A DNA stretch of 21,100 bases from an uncultured Collinsella sp. (GCA_900541185.1 UQIQ01000039.1:1-21100); one strand, 5' to 3'; positions 7,298-14,062 are shown, counted from the first letter of the stretch. Program-made: numbers and translations. The notes: generated by a model from the sequence alone, not told the origin.

Positions 7298-7341
7298 TTG
7301 CTCAAGTTTGCTCTTGCAATATACCGTAAAACTTCTACTAT
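7298..7341 (+). promoter_or_regulatory. Promoter region of the toxin-antitoxin operon
   Basis: Two overlapping sigma70-like solutions exist: TTGCTC (7298-7303) with TATACC (7320-7325), 16 bp apart, and TTGCAA (7314-7319) with TACTAT (7336-7341), also 16 bp apart. The first gives a leader of about 24 nt including the AAGGAG site. The second would start only about 8 nt before the ATG. A palindrome at 7332-7346 overlaps the second -10 box. Confidence 0.5.
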
Positions 7342-7346
7342 AGAAG
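7332..7346 (+). promoter_or_regulatory. Palindromic operator candidate for antitoxin autorepression
   Basis: CTTCTA and TAGAAG form a perfect 6-bp inverted repeat around a CTA centre. It overlaps a -10 box and ends in the ribosome-binding region of the toxin gene. In HigBA and related type II modules the HTH antitoxin binds such palindromes at its own promoter. The binding itself is inferred. Confidence 0.5.
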
Positions 7347-7355
7347 GAGAAAGGT

Positions 7356-7751
7356 ATGTCAAATCAGCTGCATCGGTACCGTATCGTGCTTGATTACATT
7401 GAACCTTGGCTTGATGAGCAGGATGAAGCTACGCTGAAGCAGATTTATGCAGACCTTTTGGTGCTCGAGAAGGAAGGTCCCAGCCTTGGTCGTCCACTGG
7501 TTGACCGTGTCAAGGGCTCGAAGCTTCATCATTTAAAGGAGCTGAGAGTGACTTCATGTGGTGGGCAGGTGATCCGCATCCTCTTCGCCTTTGACCCCAA
7601 GCGCCAGGCGGTATTGCTATTGGCGGGTGATAAGTCGCGAGCGGGATCGTCAAGGGCAAAATGGAACGGCTGGTATGCGATCAACATTCCAAAGGCCGAG
7701 CAAATATACCGTCGCCACGTAAGGAGGCTCGATCGAGATGGAACTGCATGA
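7356..7751 (+). CDS. higB: HigB/Gp49-family (RelE-like) toxin of a type II toxin-antitoxin system
   Basis: The 131-residue protein has the layout of phage-derived Gp49/HigB toxins, which are ribosome-dependent mRNA endonucleases of the RelE superfold. The signature is KLHHLKELRV (about 52-61), then an IRILFAFDPKRQAVLLLAGDKS-type core, here ending in a W-x-x-W/Y segment and a basic C-terminus (RRHVRRLDR). The ATG has AAGGAG at 7344-7349. It overlaps the antitoxin gene by 14 bp, in the toxin-first order typical of HigBA. Base composition is less GC-rich than in the flanking housekeeping genes, which suits horizontal acquisition. HigB is the best family label; activity cannot be judged from sequence. 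Confidence 0.85.
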   Translation: MSNQLHRYRIVLDYIEPWLDEQDEATLKQIYADLLVLEKEGPSLGRPLVDRVKGSKLHHLKELRVTSCGGQVIRILFAFDPKRQAVLLLAGDKSRAGSSRAKWNGWYAINIPKAEQIYRRHVRRLDRDGTA

Positions 7752-8040
7752 GTATATGGAATCTCGCGGGATAACACGCGACTCCATTACCGCCGAGCAG
7801 GAGAGGACTCGCGATCGTATCGAAGCCTATAAGCTTGCTCAGATTCGCAGGCTAAAAGATCTAACACAGGCGTCGGTCGCCCAATCGATGGGCGTTTCTC
7901 AAAAACGCGTATCCGAGCTCGAGCGTGGGGAATTGGGTTCGATGAGGCTTGACACGCTGAGCAGGTACGCAGAGAGCCTCGGCGGAAAACTGGTTGCAAG
8001 CATCGAGTTTCCCGATCGTACCGTTACGCTTGCGCGCTAA
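7738..8040 (+). CDS. higA: HigA-like antitoxin with XRE-type helix-turn-helix
   Basis: The 100-residue protein has a helical N-terminus and a Cro/C1-type helix-turn-helix (about 39-80: LTQASVAQSMGVSQKRVSEL, then the LDTLSRYAESLG segment). A short C-terminal strand region (VASIEFPDRTV) probably contacts the toxin. The ATG is preceded by AAGGAGG at 7721-7727, inside the toxin gene, so the two are translationally coupled. By analogy with HigA proteins it should neutralise the upstream toxin and repress the operon through the palindrome at 7332-7346. The start has no competing upstream candidate with a better ribosome site. Confidence 0.88.
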   Translation: MELHEYMESRGITRDSITAEQERTRDRIEAYKLAQIRRLKDLTQASVAQSMGVSQKRVSELERGELGSMRLDTLSRYAESLGGKLVASIEFPDRTVTLAR

Positions 8041-8101
8041 AAATCTTCAATTAACCCCCTCACTTTCACCGACTACTAGAGCCGCTCACCAAACCAACAT
8101 G

Positions 8102-8170
8102 CGCTCTGGGCAAATAGGTTGAACGTTTCGTGCGAGAATGCCCCACAGTAAACAAACTTGCACCAGAGCG
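8102..8170 (+). promoter_or_regulatory. Inverted repeat in the leader of tsaC
   Basis: CGCTCTGG (8102-8109) and CCAGAGCG (8163-8170) can pair over 8 bp, enclosing about 53 nt. The right arm ends one base before AAGGGG (8172-8177), the ribosome site of tsaC, so a hairpin here could affect translation. No good promoter boxes were found in 8041-8188. The pairing may be chance. Confidence 0.2.
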
Positions 8171-8188
8171 TAAGGGGCTGGCATACAC

Positions 8189-8932
8189 ATGCAGACGGTC
8201 TATCGGGTATACGAGGGAGCGCGCGAGCCGCATCGGCTTGCAGTCGAGCGCACGGCCGAGCTACTCGGTCGCGGCGGCCTGGCGCTTATTCCAACCGAGA
8301 CGGTCTACGGTGTCGCCGTGGCGGTCAACGCTTTCTCGGATGCCGTTCCACAAGATACAAGTGAGCCTCTGCCGTGGCCGCGCGATCCGCAGGCCACCGT
8401 CAACGGCGCCGCGGTCCCTGCACTCGGTACCGGCTATCGTCGTATCTTTACTCTCAAGCAGCGCGAGCTCACCCAAACGGTTGCCTGGCTGGTCGATGAT
8501 GCCGAGGCACTCGACCGCTATGGCGTGGATATTCCCAATGAGGCCCGCGTGCTCGCCCGACGATGCTGGCCGGGCGCCCTGACTATCGTGGTCAAGGCGG
8601 CCCCCTGCGTGCCGACCTTTATGCGCGCCGCCGACGACACGGTGGCACTTCGCGCTTCGGCCTCGCCCGTGGTGCAAGCGCTCATCCGCACCTGCGGCAG
8701 CCCTCTTGCCTGCACTAGCGCCAACACGCATGGCGCGCCCGCGCCGGCAAGTTTTGTCACGGTGGAGGAGCGCATCCTGGAGGGGGTCGATGTGGCTGTC
8801 GACGCCGGTGAGACCCCGTGTCGCGACGCCTCAACCATCGCGTCGTTTCAGCACGGCGAGCTCCGGATCCTGCGCCAAGGCGCGCTTCCCGCATCAGAGA
8901 TCGAACGGGTCCTGTCCGACCCGATGCAATAG
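8189..8932 (+). CDS. tsaC: L-threonylcarbamoyladenylate synthase (Sua5/YciO/YrdC family)
   Basis: The enzyme makes threonylcarbamoyl-AMP from Thr, bicarbonate and ATP, the first step to t6A37 in tRNAs that read ANN codons. Family motifs are PTETVYGV (35-42), the substrate-binding K-x-R (K90-Q-R92), CWPGALTIVV, a VALRAS strand and CTSANTHG (S177-A-N179). Length is 247 residues. The distance between PTETVYG and K-x-R is about 30 residues longer than in typical TsaC, and this added segment is Pro/Ala-rich. It lacks the separate C-terminal Sua5 domain. In many Gram-positive genomes this gene directly follows prmC; here a toxin-antitoxin pair lies between them. glpK starts 13 bp downstream. Confidence 0.9.
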   Translation: MQTVYRVYEGAREPHRLAVERTAELLGRGGLALIPTETVYGVAVAVNAFSDAVPQDTSEPLPWPRDPQATVNGAAVPALGTGYRRIFTLKQRELTQTVAWLVDDAEALDRYGVDIPNEARVLARRCWPGALTIVVKAAPCVPTFMRAADDTVALRASASPVVQALIRTCGSPLACTSANTHGAPAPASFVTVEERILEGVDVAVDAGETPCRDASTIASFQHGELRILRQGALPASEIERVLSDPMQ

Positions 8933-8945
8933 AAAGGTGTAAGCG

Positions 8946-10487
8946 ATGTCGTTGAATCTAGGTAGCCTGGGTATGGAAGACGCCTCGTTTAGCTTTGGCG
9001 GTTCCTACATCATGGCGCTCGACTGCGGCACCACCTCGGTACTCGCGACCATCGTCGACGAGTACGGCTGCATCGTCGCCCAGGCGCGCCGTAGCGTCAA
9101 AACCAGCTTCCCGCGCCCCGGCTGGGTGGAGCAGGATCCCACGGAGGTGCTTGCCAGCCAGATCGGCGTGATGATGGAGGTCCAGTTTAAGAGCGGCATC
9201 CATTCTGACCGCATCGCCGCCATCGGTATCTCCAACCAGCGCGAGACCACGGTGGTGTGGGACCGCATAAGCGGCCAACCCATCTATAACGCCATCGTGT
9301 GGCAATGCCGTCGCACCGCGCCGGCGATCGACGCGTTGGTTGAACAGGGTTGCGAGGAGCTGGTGCGCTCCCGCACGGGACTTACGCTTGACCCGTATTT
9401 CTCGGCCTCCAAGGTGCAGTGGATTCTCGACAACGTCGACGGCGCACGCGAGAGCGCGGCGGCGGGCGACCTCATGTTTGGCACCATCGACACTTGGCTC
9501 ATCTACAACCTCACCGGCGGCCAGGTCTTTGCCACCGACTACACCAATGCCAGCCGCACGGCACTCTTTAATATCCATACGCTCGATTGGGACGACGACC
9601 TGCTGGCGCTCTTTGACGTTCCACGTTCCATGATGCCCGAGGTTCGCTGGAGCTCGGGCGACTACGGCCGCGTCGCGAGCGACATCATGACCAACATGCC
9701 GCCCATCATGGGCGTGGCGGGCGACCAGCAGGCATCGCTGTTCGGCCACTGCTGCTTCTATCCCGGCCAGACCAAAAACACCTATGGCACGGGCTGCTTT
9801 ATGCTCATGAACACCGGTGACGAGATCGTCGAATCCAAGAATGGCCTGGTCTCCACCATCGGTATCGCTGCGGACGGCAAAGTCAGCTATGCGCTCGAGG
9901 GCTCTATTTTTGCCGCCGGTTCAACGATGAACTGGCTTCGCAACAACATGGGCATCATCTCGAGCGTGAGCGAGTCGGCACAACTCGCCGCTTCGATCAA
10001 CGACAACGAGGGCTGCTACTTCGTCCCCGCCTTCGCTGGCCTGGGCGCTCCCTGGTGGGACCCGCGTGCCCGCGGTATCGTGTGCGGCCTGACCGGTGCC
10101 TCGAGTCGCGCGACCATTGTGCGTGCGGCCTGCGAGTCCATGGCCTACCAGAGTTATGACGTGCTGCGCGCCATGGAGCAGGACGTGGGACTTTCGATTG
10201 AGCGCCTGTCCGTCGATGGCGGCGCCTCACGCAACGAGTTCATCATGCAATTCCAGGCCGACCTGCTGGATATCCCCGTGCTGCAATGCGAGACGGTGGA
10301 GACCACGGCAATCGGTGCCGCGTACTTGGCGGGTCTTGCCGTCGGCTATTGGGAAGACCTTGAAGAGCTGGAGCAAAATGCCCAGATCGTTAGGACCTTC
10401 CTTCCCCATATGTCCGCCGAGCGTCGCGAGCAAAACCTTGCGGGCTGGCGTGATGCAGTCAAGCGCTCGCTCAGTACCGCACAGTAG
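8946..10487 (+). CDS. glpK: Glycerol kinase
   Basis: An FGGY-family kinase of 513 residues that phosphorylates glycerol to glycerol 3-phosphate with ATP in the cytoplasm. Nearly the whole length aligns by eye with E. coli GlpK: PGWVEQDP, NQRETTVVWD (97 on), IVWQCRRT, TDYTNASRT, the catalytic GDQQ (D260), NTYGTGCFMLMNTG and VDGGASRNEFIMQFQ. There is a 20-residue N-terminal extension before YIMALD. The phosphate-loop reads DCGTTSVLA (D26-A34), where E. coli has DQGTTSSRA, so a Gln and an Arg that contacts nucleotide are replaced (C27, L33). AAAGGT lies 8 bp before the ATG, in the 13-bp gap after tsaC, which implies co-transcription. No glpF or glpD is visible. Confidence 0.93.
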   Translation: MSLNLGSLGMEDASFSFGGSYIMALDCGTTSVLATIVDEYGCIVAQARRSVKTSFPRPGWVEQDPTEVLASQIGVMMEVQFKSGIHSDRIAAIGISNQRETTVVWDRISGQPIYNAIVWQCRRTAPAIDALVEQGCEELVRSRTGLTLDPYFSASKVQWILDNVDGARESAAAGDLMFGTIDTWLIYNLTGGQVFATDYTNASRTALFNIHTLDWDDDLLALFDVPRSMMPEVRWSSGDYGRVASDIMTNMPPIMGVAGDQQASLFGHCCFYPGQTKNTYGTGCFMLMNTGDEIVESKNGLVSTIGIAADGKVSYALEGSIFAAGSTMNWLRNNMGIISSVSESAQLAASINDNEGCYFVPAFAGLGAPWWDPRARGIVCGLTGASSRATIVRAACESMAYQSYDVLRAMEQDVGLSIERLSVDGGASRNEFIMQFQADLLDIPVLQCETVETTAIGAAYLAGLAVGYWEDLEELEQNAQIVRTFLPHMSAERREQNLAGWRDAVKRSLSTAQ

Positions 10488-10559
10488 GGCTGCGATGGGC
10501 TGCTCGATACAACAAACCGCTAAACTTATGCATGGCGTGCGGCGGCAACATTGCTGCGC

Positions 10560-10581
10560 GCCTTGTCAGCAAGGCCGTTTT
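10560..10581 (+). promoter_or_regulatory. Small hairpin followed by TTTT in the upp leader
   Basis: GCCTTG (10560-10565) and CAAGGC (10570-10575) form a perfect 6-bp stem with a TCAG loop, followed by CGTTTT. It sits 30 bp before the upp ATG. It could be a weak terminator for glpK or an attenuator for upp; the stem is short. No clear promoter was seen between 10488 and 10610. Confidence 0.3.
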
Positions 10582-10610
10582 GCGGCTGCAACGAAAGGGG
10601 CAATCAACCC

Positions 10611-11258
10611 ATGACCGTCACCTACGATGCGTCCCGTGTGACGCTTGTCGATCATCCGCTCGTCCAGCACAAGCTGTCGATCCTGCGCGACAAAAACACC
10701 GGCACCAACCAGTTCCGCCAGCTTGTGCGCGAGCTCGCGCTTTTTGACGGCTACGAGGCCATGCGCGACCTGCCTATGGAAGACGTCGAGGTCGAGACCC
10801 CCATCACTACCGCCACGTTCAAACAGCTTGCCGGCAAGAAACTCGCCATCGTGCCCATCCTGCGTGCGGGCCTTGGCATGGTCGACGGTATCCTCGACCT
10901 GGTGCCCTCCGCTCGCGTGGGCCACATCGGCATGGAGCGCGACGAGGTCACCCACGAGCCGCACGAGTATTACTGCAAGATGCCCAAGGATATCGACCAG
11001 CGCATCTGCCTGGTCGTCGACCCCATGCTCGCCACGGGCGGTTCGGCCGAGATGGCCATCAGCTACCTGCGCGAGCGCGGTGTCAAGGATATCCGCATGC
11101 TGTGCATCGTCGCCGCGCCCGAGGGCCTCAAGTCACTGACCGAAAAGGACCCCGACGTACATATTTATACGTGCGCCATCGACGACCATCTCAACGAGGC
11201 CGCCTACATCGTTCCCGGCCTCGGCGACGCCGGCGACCGCATCTTCGGCACGCTCTAG
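10611..11258 (+). CDS. upp: Uracil phosphoribosyltransferase
   Basis: The enzyme salvages uracil with PRPP to give UMP. The 215 residues are close to the usual 208-210. Motifs are ILRAGLGMVDG (substrate region), the PRPP-binding loop VVDPMLATGGSA and the C-terminal uracil-binding stretch YIVPGLGDAGDRIFGT. ATG 10611 is chosen because AAAGGGG lies at 10594-10600 and the encoded MTVTYDASRVTLVDHPLVQHK matches the family N-terminus; the longer frame from TTG 10551 adds residues with no family match. A GC-rich hairpin follows 42 bp after the stop, and the ATP synthase operon begins about 280 bp downstream. Confidence 0.97.
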   Translation: MTVTYDASRVTLVDHPLVQHKLSILRDKNTGTNQFRQLVRELALFDGYEAMRDLPMEDVEVETPITTATFKQLAGKKLAIVPILRAGLGMVDGILDLVPSARVGHIGMERDEVTHEPHEYYCKMPKDIDQRICLVVDPMLATGGSAEMAISYLRERGVKDIRMLCIVAAPEGLKSLTEKDPDVHIYTCAIDDHLNEAAYIVPGLGDAGDRIFGTL

Positions 11259-11300
11259 TCGCTGGGCTAAGACGGCCGCGGCTGCAAATACGAAGAAACG

Positions 11301-11335
11301 GTGCGCGCGGTCGAACAAAAGGCGACCGCGCGCAC
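11301..11335 (+). terminator. Strong GC hairpin after upp, probable terminator
   Basis: GTGCGCGCGGTCG (11301-11313) pairs perfectly with CGACCGCGCGCAC (11323-11335), a 13-bp stem with a 9-nt A-rich loop. No proper T run follows (TCCTGTT), so it may block or pause transcription, or protect a 3' end, rather than act as a textbook intrinsic terminator. It separates upp from the atp operon. Confidence 0.55.
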
Positions 11336-11347
11336 TCCTGTTAACGG

Positions 11348-11379
11348 ACGTTTTGCCCTGCAGGGTTCGAGAAAAACGT
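11348..11379. other. Imperfect stem-loop between upp and the atp promoter
   Basis: ACGTTTT (11348-11354) can pair with AAAACGT (11373-11379), enclosing the palindrome CCCTGCAGGG (11356-11365). Together they could form a second hairpin between upp and the atp promoter. No gene lies in 11259-11540. Confidence 0.25.
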
Positions 11380-11450
11380 ATTACCGTACCTGCGGCATAA
11401 AGAAGGTCTTAAGAAAACGAACAGGTGCGTATTAACCGATGCTTTTTCGG

Positions 11451-11478
11451 TTGTACTTTAGCGATTGGCTCGTACAAT
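11451..11478 (+). promoter_or_regulatory. Promoter of the ATP synthase operon
   Basis: TTGTAC (11451-11456) and TACAAT (11473-11478) are 16 bp apart, a good sigma70-type match. Transcription would start near 11485 and give a leader of about 55 nt. A small inverted repeat AACCGA/TCGGTT (11434-11439 with 11447-11452) with an internal T run touches the -35 box; it could be a remnant terminator or an operator. Confidence 0.6.
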
Positions 11479-11540
11479 AGTCACCAATGTTTGGCGGGAA
11501 CTGTCCTGTGAGGCGATAAAAAAGGAAAGTGAGGACGCCA

Positions 11541-11852
11541 GTGTTTCAGATAGCCGATCTGCTCGCTATCGTTGCAGGTGCCATCGCGGGCGCGATTGCC
11601 TTCCTTCCCTTTGTCTTTACGCTCAAGCCGGTTCTTGACGATAAGCAGAATGCGGACATGCTCAAGGGTATGGTGAGTCTCGCGGTCTCGGCAATCGCGT
11701 TGCTTGTCTTTACCTTGGTTGTGTTTGTGTTGTTCGGAGAGGCATTTCGCATGTTCCTCCTGGGCGAGGCGATCGGCTTCGTGGCCTTTATGGCCGCCTG
11801 CGCGGTTCGCGTCGCCAAGGCGCTGCGAGATCCTCATGAGGTCGAAAGGTAA
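11541..11852 (+). CDS. atpI: Small three-helix membrane protein, AtpI-like, first gene of the atp operon
   Basis: About 103 residues with three hydrophobic segments (LLAIVAGAIAGAIAFLPFV; MVSLAVSAIALLVFTLVVFV; FLLGEAIGFVAFMAACAVRV) and a basic end. AtpI proteins in this position assist assembly of the c-ring or carry Mg2+. Sequence similarity in this family is poor, so the assignment rests mainly on position before atpB and on size and topology. GTG 11541 is preferred, with GTGAGG at 11529-11534; GTG 11529 is possible but has AAAGGA too close. The stop is 3 bp before atpB, and the AAAGGT site of atpB overlaps the end of this gene. Confidence 0.6.
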   Translation: MFQIADLLAIVAGAIAGAIAFLPFVFTLKPVLDDKQNADMLKGMVSLAVSAIALLVFTLVVFVLFGEAFRMFLLGEAIGFVAFMAACAVRVAKALRDPHEVER

Positions 11853-11855
11853 GTC

Positions 11856-12659
11856 GTGGAAATTTTTGAAAAGCTGCCTGATGAGATTAATCATCTGGTC
11901 AGCGAGTTCGGCTCCACCCCTGTCGTGGGCGATCTGAGCTGCGGCATCACGCAGTACTCGTTTTGGCTGATCGTCTCCACGATCGTGCTCCTGATCGTCC
12001 TGGCCGTGTTCAAGAAGAAGCAGACCCTGGTTCCCAAGGGCTTCTTCGTCAACGGTTTCGAGTACATCATCGAGTACGTCGAGAACGATATCGGCAAGGG
12101 TGTCGTGGGTGAGAACTGGAAGAAGCACTTCCCGTTCCTGTGCTCGCTTTTCCTGTTCATCCTGATCAATAACATGATCGGCCTGATCCCGGGAATGAAG
12201 CCCGGCACCGGCGCAATCGGCTCCACCGCCGCACTCGCCATTTTCGCCTTCGTGTACTTCATCTACTACGGATGCAAGGCTCACGGCGTGATCGGCTACA
12301 TCAAGAGCCTCGCCCCGCAGGGCGTGAGCTTCCCGATGAACGTGCTCGTGTGGGTCGTCGAGCTTTTCTCGACCTTCCTGCGCCTCATCACGCTTGCCGT
12401 CCGTCTGTTCTGCAACATGTTCGCAGGACACGTGGTCATGGGCTCGTTCGCCATCATGGCGAGCATGTTCATGCAGCCGCTGCTTCAGCAGGTTTCCGCG
12501 GCCCACGCCGTCGGCGCCCTGCCTTCGCTGGCCTGGCTTGCCATCCTCATCCTGATCTATGCGATCGAGCTTGTGGTCGGCGCCATCCAGGCTTACGTCT
12601 TCACGGTCCTTACCGCCGTGTATGTCTCCGAGGCAGAGGAGGTCGCGGAGGAGGAGTAG
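11856..12659 (+). CDS. atpB: ATP synthase Fo subunit a
   Basis: Subunit a forms the two half-channels that carry ions to and from the c-ring in the membrane. The 267 residues are typical. The essential Arg of helix 4 is R183 in LAVRLFCNMFAGH, and the last helix holds the conserved Gln in AIQAYVFTVLTAVYV. The middle has PKGFFVNGFEYIIEY and LINNMIGLIPG, both usual for the family. The start is GTG 11856 with AAAGGT 5 bp upstream. A Cys follows R183 where Gly is common (RLFCNM against RLFGNM), a mild deviation. A 124-bp gap separates it from atpE. Confidence 0.97.
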   Translation: MEIFEKLPDEINHLVSEFGSTPVVGDLSCGITQYSFWLIVSTIVLLIVLAVFKKKQTLVPKGFFVNGFEYIIEYVENDIGKGVVGENWKKHFPFLCSLFLFILINNMIGLIPGMKPGTGAIGSTAALAIFAFVYFIYYGCKAHGVIGYIKSLAPQGVSFPMNVLVWVVELFSTFLRLITLAVRLFCNMFAGHVVMGSFAIMASMFMQPLLQQVSAAHAVGALPSLAWLAILILIYAIELVVGAIQAYVFTVLTAVYVSEAEEVAEEE

Positions 12660-12670
12660 TCTTCCGTTCG

Positions 12671-12767
12671 TGCCTTAAAGGTAAGGCAATTCGTTAAACC
12701 GCCGGTGCCCGTACCCATGGAGCCCGGCAGTTATAAAAAGGTTATCCTGCGTGAAATAAGACACGCA
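12671..12767 (+). promoter_or_regulatory. Structured leader between atpB and atpE
   Basis: The gap holds several inverted repeats: TGCCTTA/TAAGGCA (12671-12677 with 12682-12688, loop AAGG), GCCGG/CCGGC around a loop, and TGCGTG/CACGCA (12748-12753 with 12762-12767) just before the ribosome site. Subunit c is needed in about ten or more copies per complex, so an RNA-level device here that raises atpE expression or sets mRNA ends is plausible. No clear internal promoter was found. Confidence 0.4.
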
Positions 12768-12783
12768 CGACAAAGGAGGAATC

Positions 12784-12978
12784 GTGGGAGTTATCGGTTA
12801 CGGTCTCGGTGTTATCGGCGCTGGTCTTGCTATCGGCCTGTCTGCTCTGGGTGCTACGGGTGCTATGGCCCGTCAGCCTGAGGTCCAGGGCCGCGTGTTC
12901 ACCGTCTTCATCATGGGCTCCGCTTTCGGCGAGGCTCTGGCTCTGATCGGCTTCGTTGTCGCGCTGATCGTTAAATAG
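12784..12978 (+). CDS. atpE: ATP synthase Fo subunit c (proteolipid)
   Basis: A 64-residue hairpin of two membrane helices that forms the rotor ring. Helix 1 carries the Gly-rich packing pattern (GYGLGVIGAGLAIGLSALG), the polar loop is ARQPE (29-33) and the ion-binding carboxylate is E50 in GSAFGEALALIGF. There is no Ser/Thr after E50 and no ligand Gln at the usual helix 1 site, so the Na+ signature of some anaerobes is absent and proton coupling is expected. The start is GTG 12784, preceded by the strong AAAGGAGG at 12772-12779. It is shorter than the common 70-80 residues, mainly at the N-terminus. Confidence 0.96.
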   Translation: MGVIGYGLGVIGAGLAIGLSALGATGAMARQPEVQGRVFTVFIMGSAFGEALALIGFVVALIVK

Positions 12979-12993
12979 CACGGAGCGTCAAGT

Positions 12994-13596
12994 ATGAATC
13001 TTTCATCCCAGAAGAGCGCGATCGCACTCTCCGCGTCCGCGGCCGCGCTGCTCATGCCGGTTTCCGCGTTCGCCGAGGACGGCGCCGCCGGTGCGGACAT
13101 CCTCATCCCTAAGATGGCGGAGTTCATCCCGGCGCTTATCGCCTTCCTGATTATCTGGATCGTGCTGGCCAAGGTCGCCCTGCCGGGCATCATGAAAACC
13201 ATGGAGGAGCGCGGCAAGAAGATCGAGGAGAGCCTCGACGAGGCCGAGAAGACCAAGCAGGAGGCTATCGCCAAGCGCGCTGAGTCCGACTCGATCGTCA
13301 CCGACGCCCGTCGTCAGGCTGCCGACATCGTTCTCGAGGCCCGTAAGGACGCCGAGTCCGAGCGTGCCCGTATCATCGAGGCTGCTCACAAGGAGGCCGA
13401 GGAGATCATCGCCAAGGCCCATACGACCGTCGAGGACGAGCGCAAGTCCATCTACGCCGGTGCCGCGAGCTCCATCGCCGACCTGTCCGTTGCCGTCGCC
13501 ACCAAGATCGTGGGCGAGGCACTCGAGGACGATGCCGAGCAGAAGAAGCTCATCGAGCGCTACATCCAGGAAGCAGGTAGCCTGAATGCCGACTAG
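12994..13596 (+). CDS. atpF: ATP synthase Fo subunit b, with predicted cleavable signal peptide
   Basis: Subunit b is the peripheral stalk that holds F1 against rotation. The 200 residues show an N-terminal signal-peptide-like segment (K7, hydrophobic 9-26, AFA before E28), then the usual membrane helix (about 44-63, FIPALIAFLIIWIVLAKVAL) and a long charged coiled coil rich in Glu, Lys and Ala. Cleavage after A27 would leave the expected N-outside topology. ATG 12994 follows ACGGAG at 12980-12985. The 3' end overlaps atpH by 11 bp, so the stalk subunits b and delta are translationally coupled. Confidence 0.94.
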   Translation: MNLSSQKSAIALSASAAALLMPVSAFAEDGAAGADILIPKMAEFIPALIAFLIIWIVLAKVALPGIMKTMEERGKKIEESLDEAEKTKQEAIAKRAESDSIVTDARRQAADIVLEARKDAESERARIIEAAHKEAEEIIAKAHTTVEDERKSIYAGAASSIADLSVAVATKIVGEALEDDAEQKKLIERYIQEAGSLNAD

Positions 13597-14062
13597 CCGC
13601 TATCAGGACAAGGTGCTCGAGACCTACGCGCGTTCCCTTTTGGAAGCCGCCAAGGCCGAGAACCATGTGTTCGAGGACCTCGAGATGGTCGAGCGCCTGG
13701 CTTCTGCCAGCCCCGAGATCATCGCCGTGCTCGACACCATGTCCAAGCGCGACCAGCTCGACCTTCTTCCCAAGGTGGCAGCTGCCTTTAAGTATGTTGC
13801 CGAGGAAGACGAGGATGTAGTGGGCGTGACCGTCACCACGGCGATCCCGCTCGACGACGAGCTGCGTCAAACCATCACTAAGAAATGCGAGAAGGACTTC
13901 GGCCGCAAGGTATTCCTTATCGAGCAGGTCGACCCGTCTATCGTGGGCGGCCTGGTGCTCGAGGCCCGCGGCGAGCGTCGTGACATTTCCGTCAAGACGC
14001 AGCTGCGCATCGCGCAGGATACCCTCGCAAACTCTGCTAATTCGTACGGAGGTGAAGCCTAA
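13586..14062 (+). CDS. atpH: ATP synthase F1 subunit delta
   Basis: Delta (OSCP) sits on top of F1 and binds subunit b. The 158 residues fit, with the C-terminal family pattern DPSIVGGLVLEARGERRDIS followed by VKTQL. The N-terminal helical domain contains YARSLLEAA, the typical opening. The gene starts inside the end of atpF, and its TAA shares a base with the atpA ATG, so translation of F, H and A is coupled. Confidence 0.93.
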   Translation: MPTSRYQDKVLETYARSLLEAAKAENHVFEDLEMVERLASASPEIIAVLDTMSKRDQLDLLPKVAAAFKYVAEEDEDVVGVTVTTAIPLDDELRQTITKKCEKDFGRKVFLIEQVDPSIVGGLVLEARGERRDISVKTQLRIAQDTLANSANSYGGEA

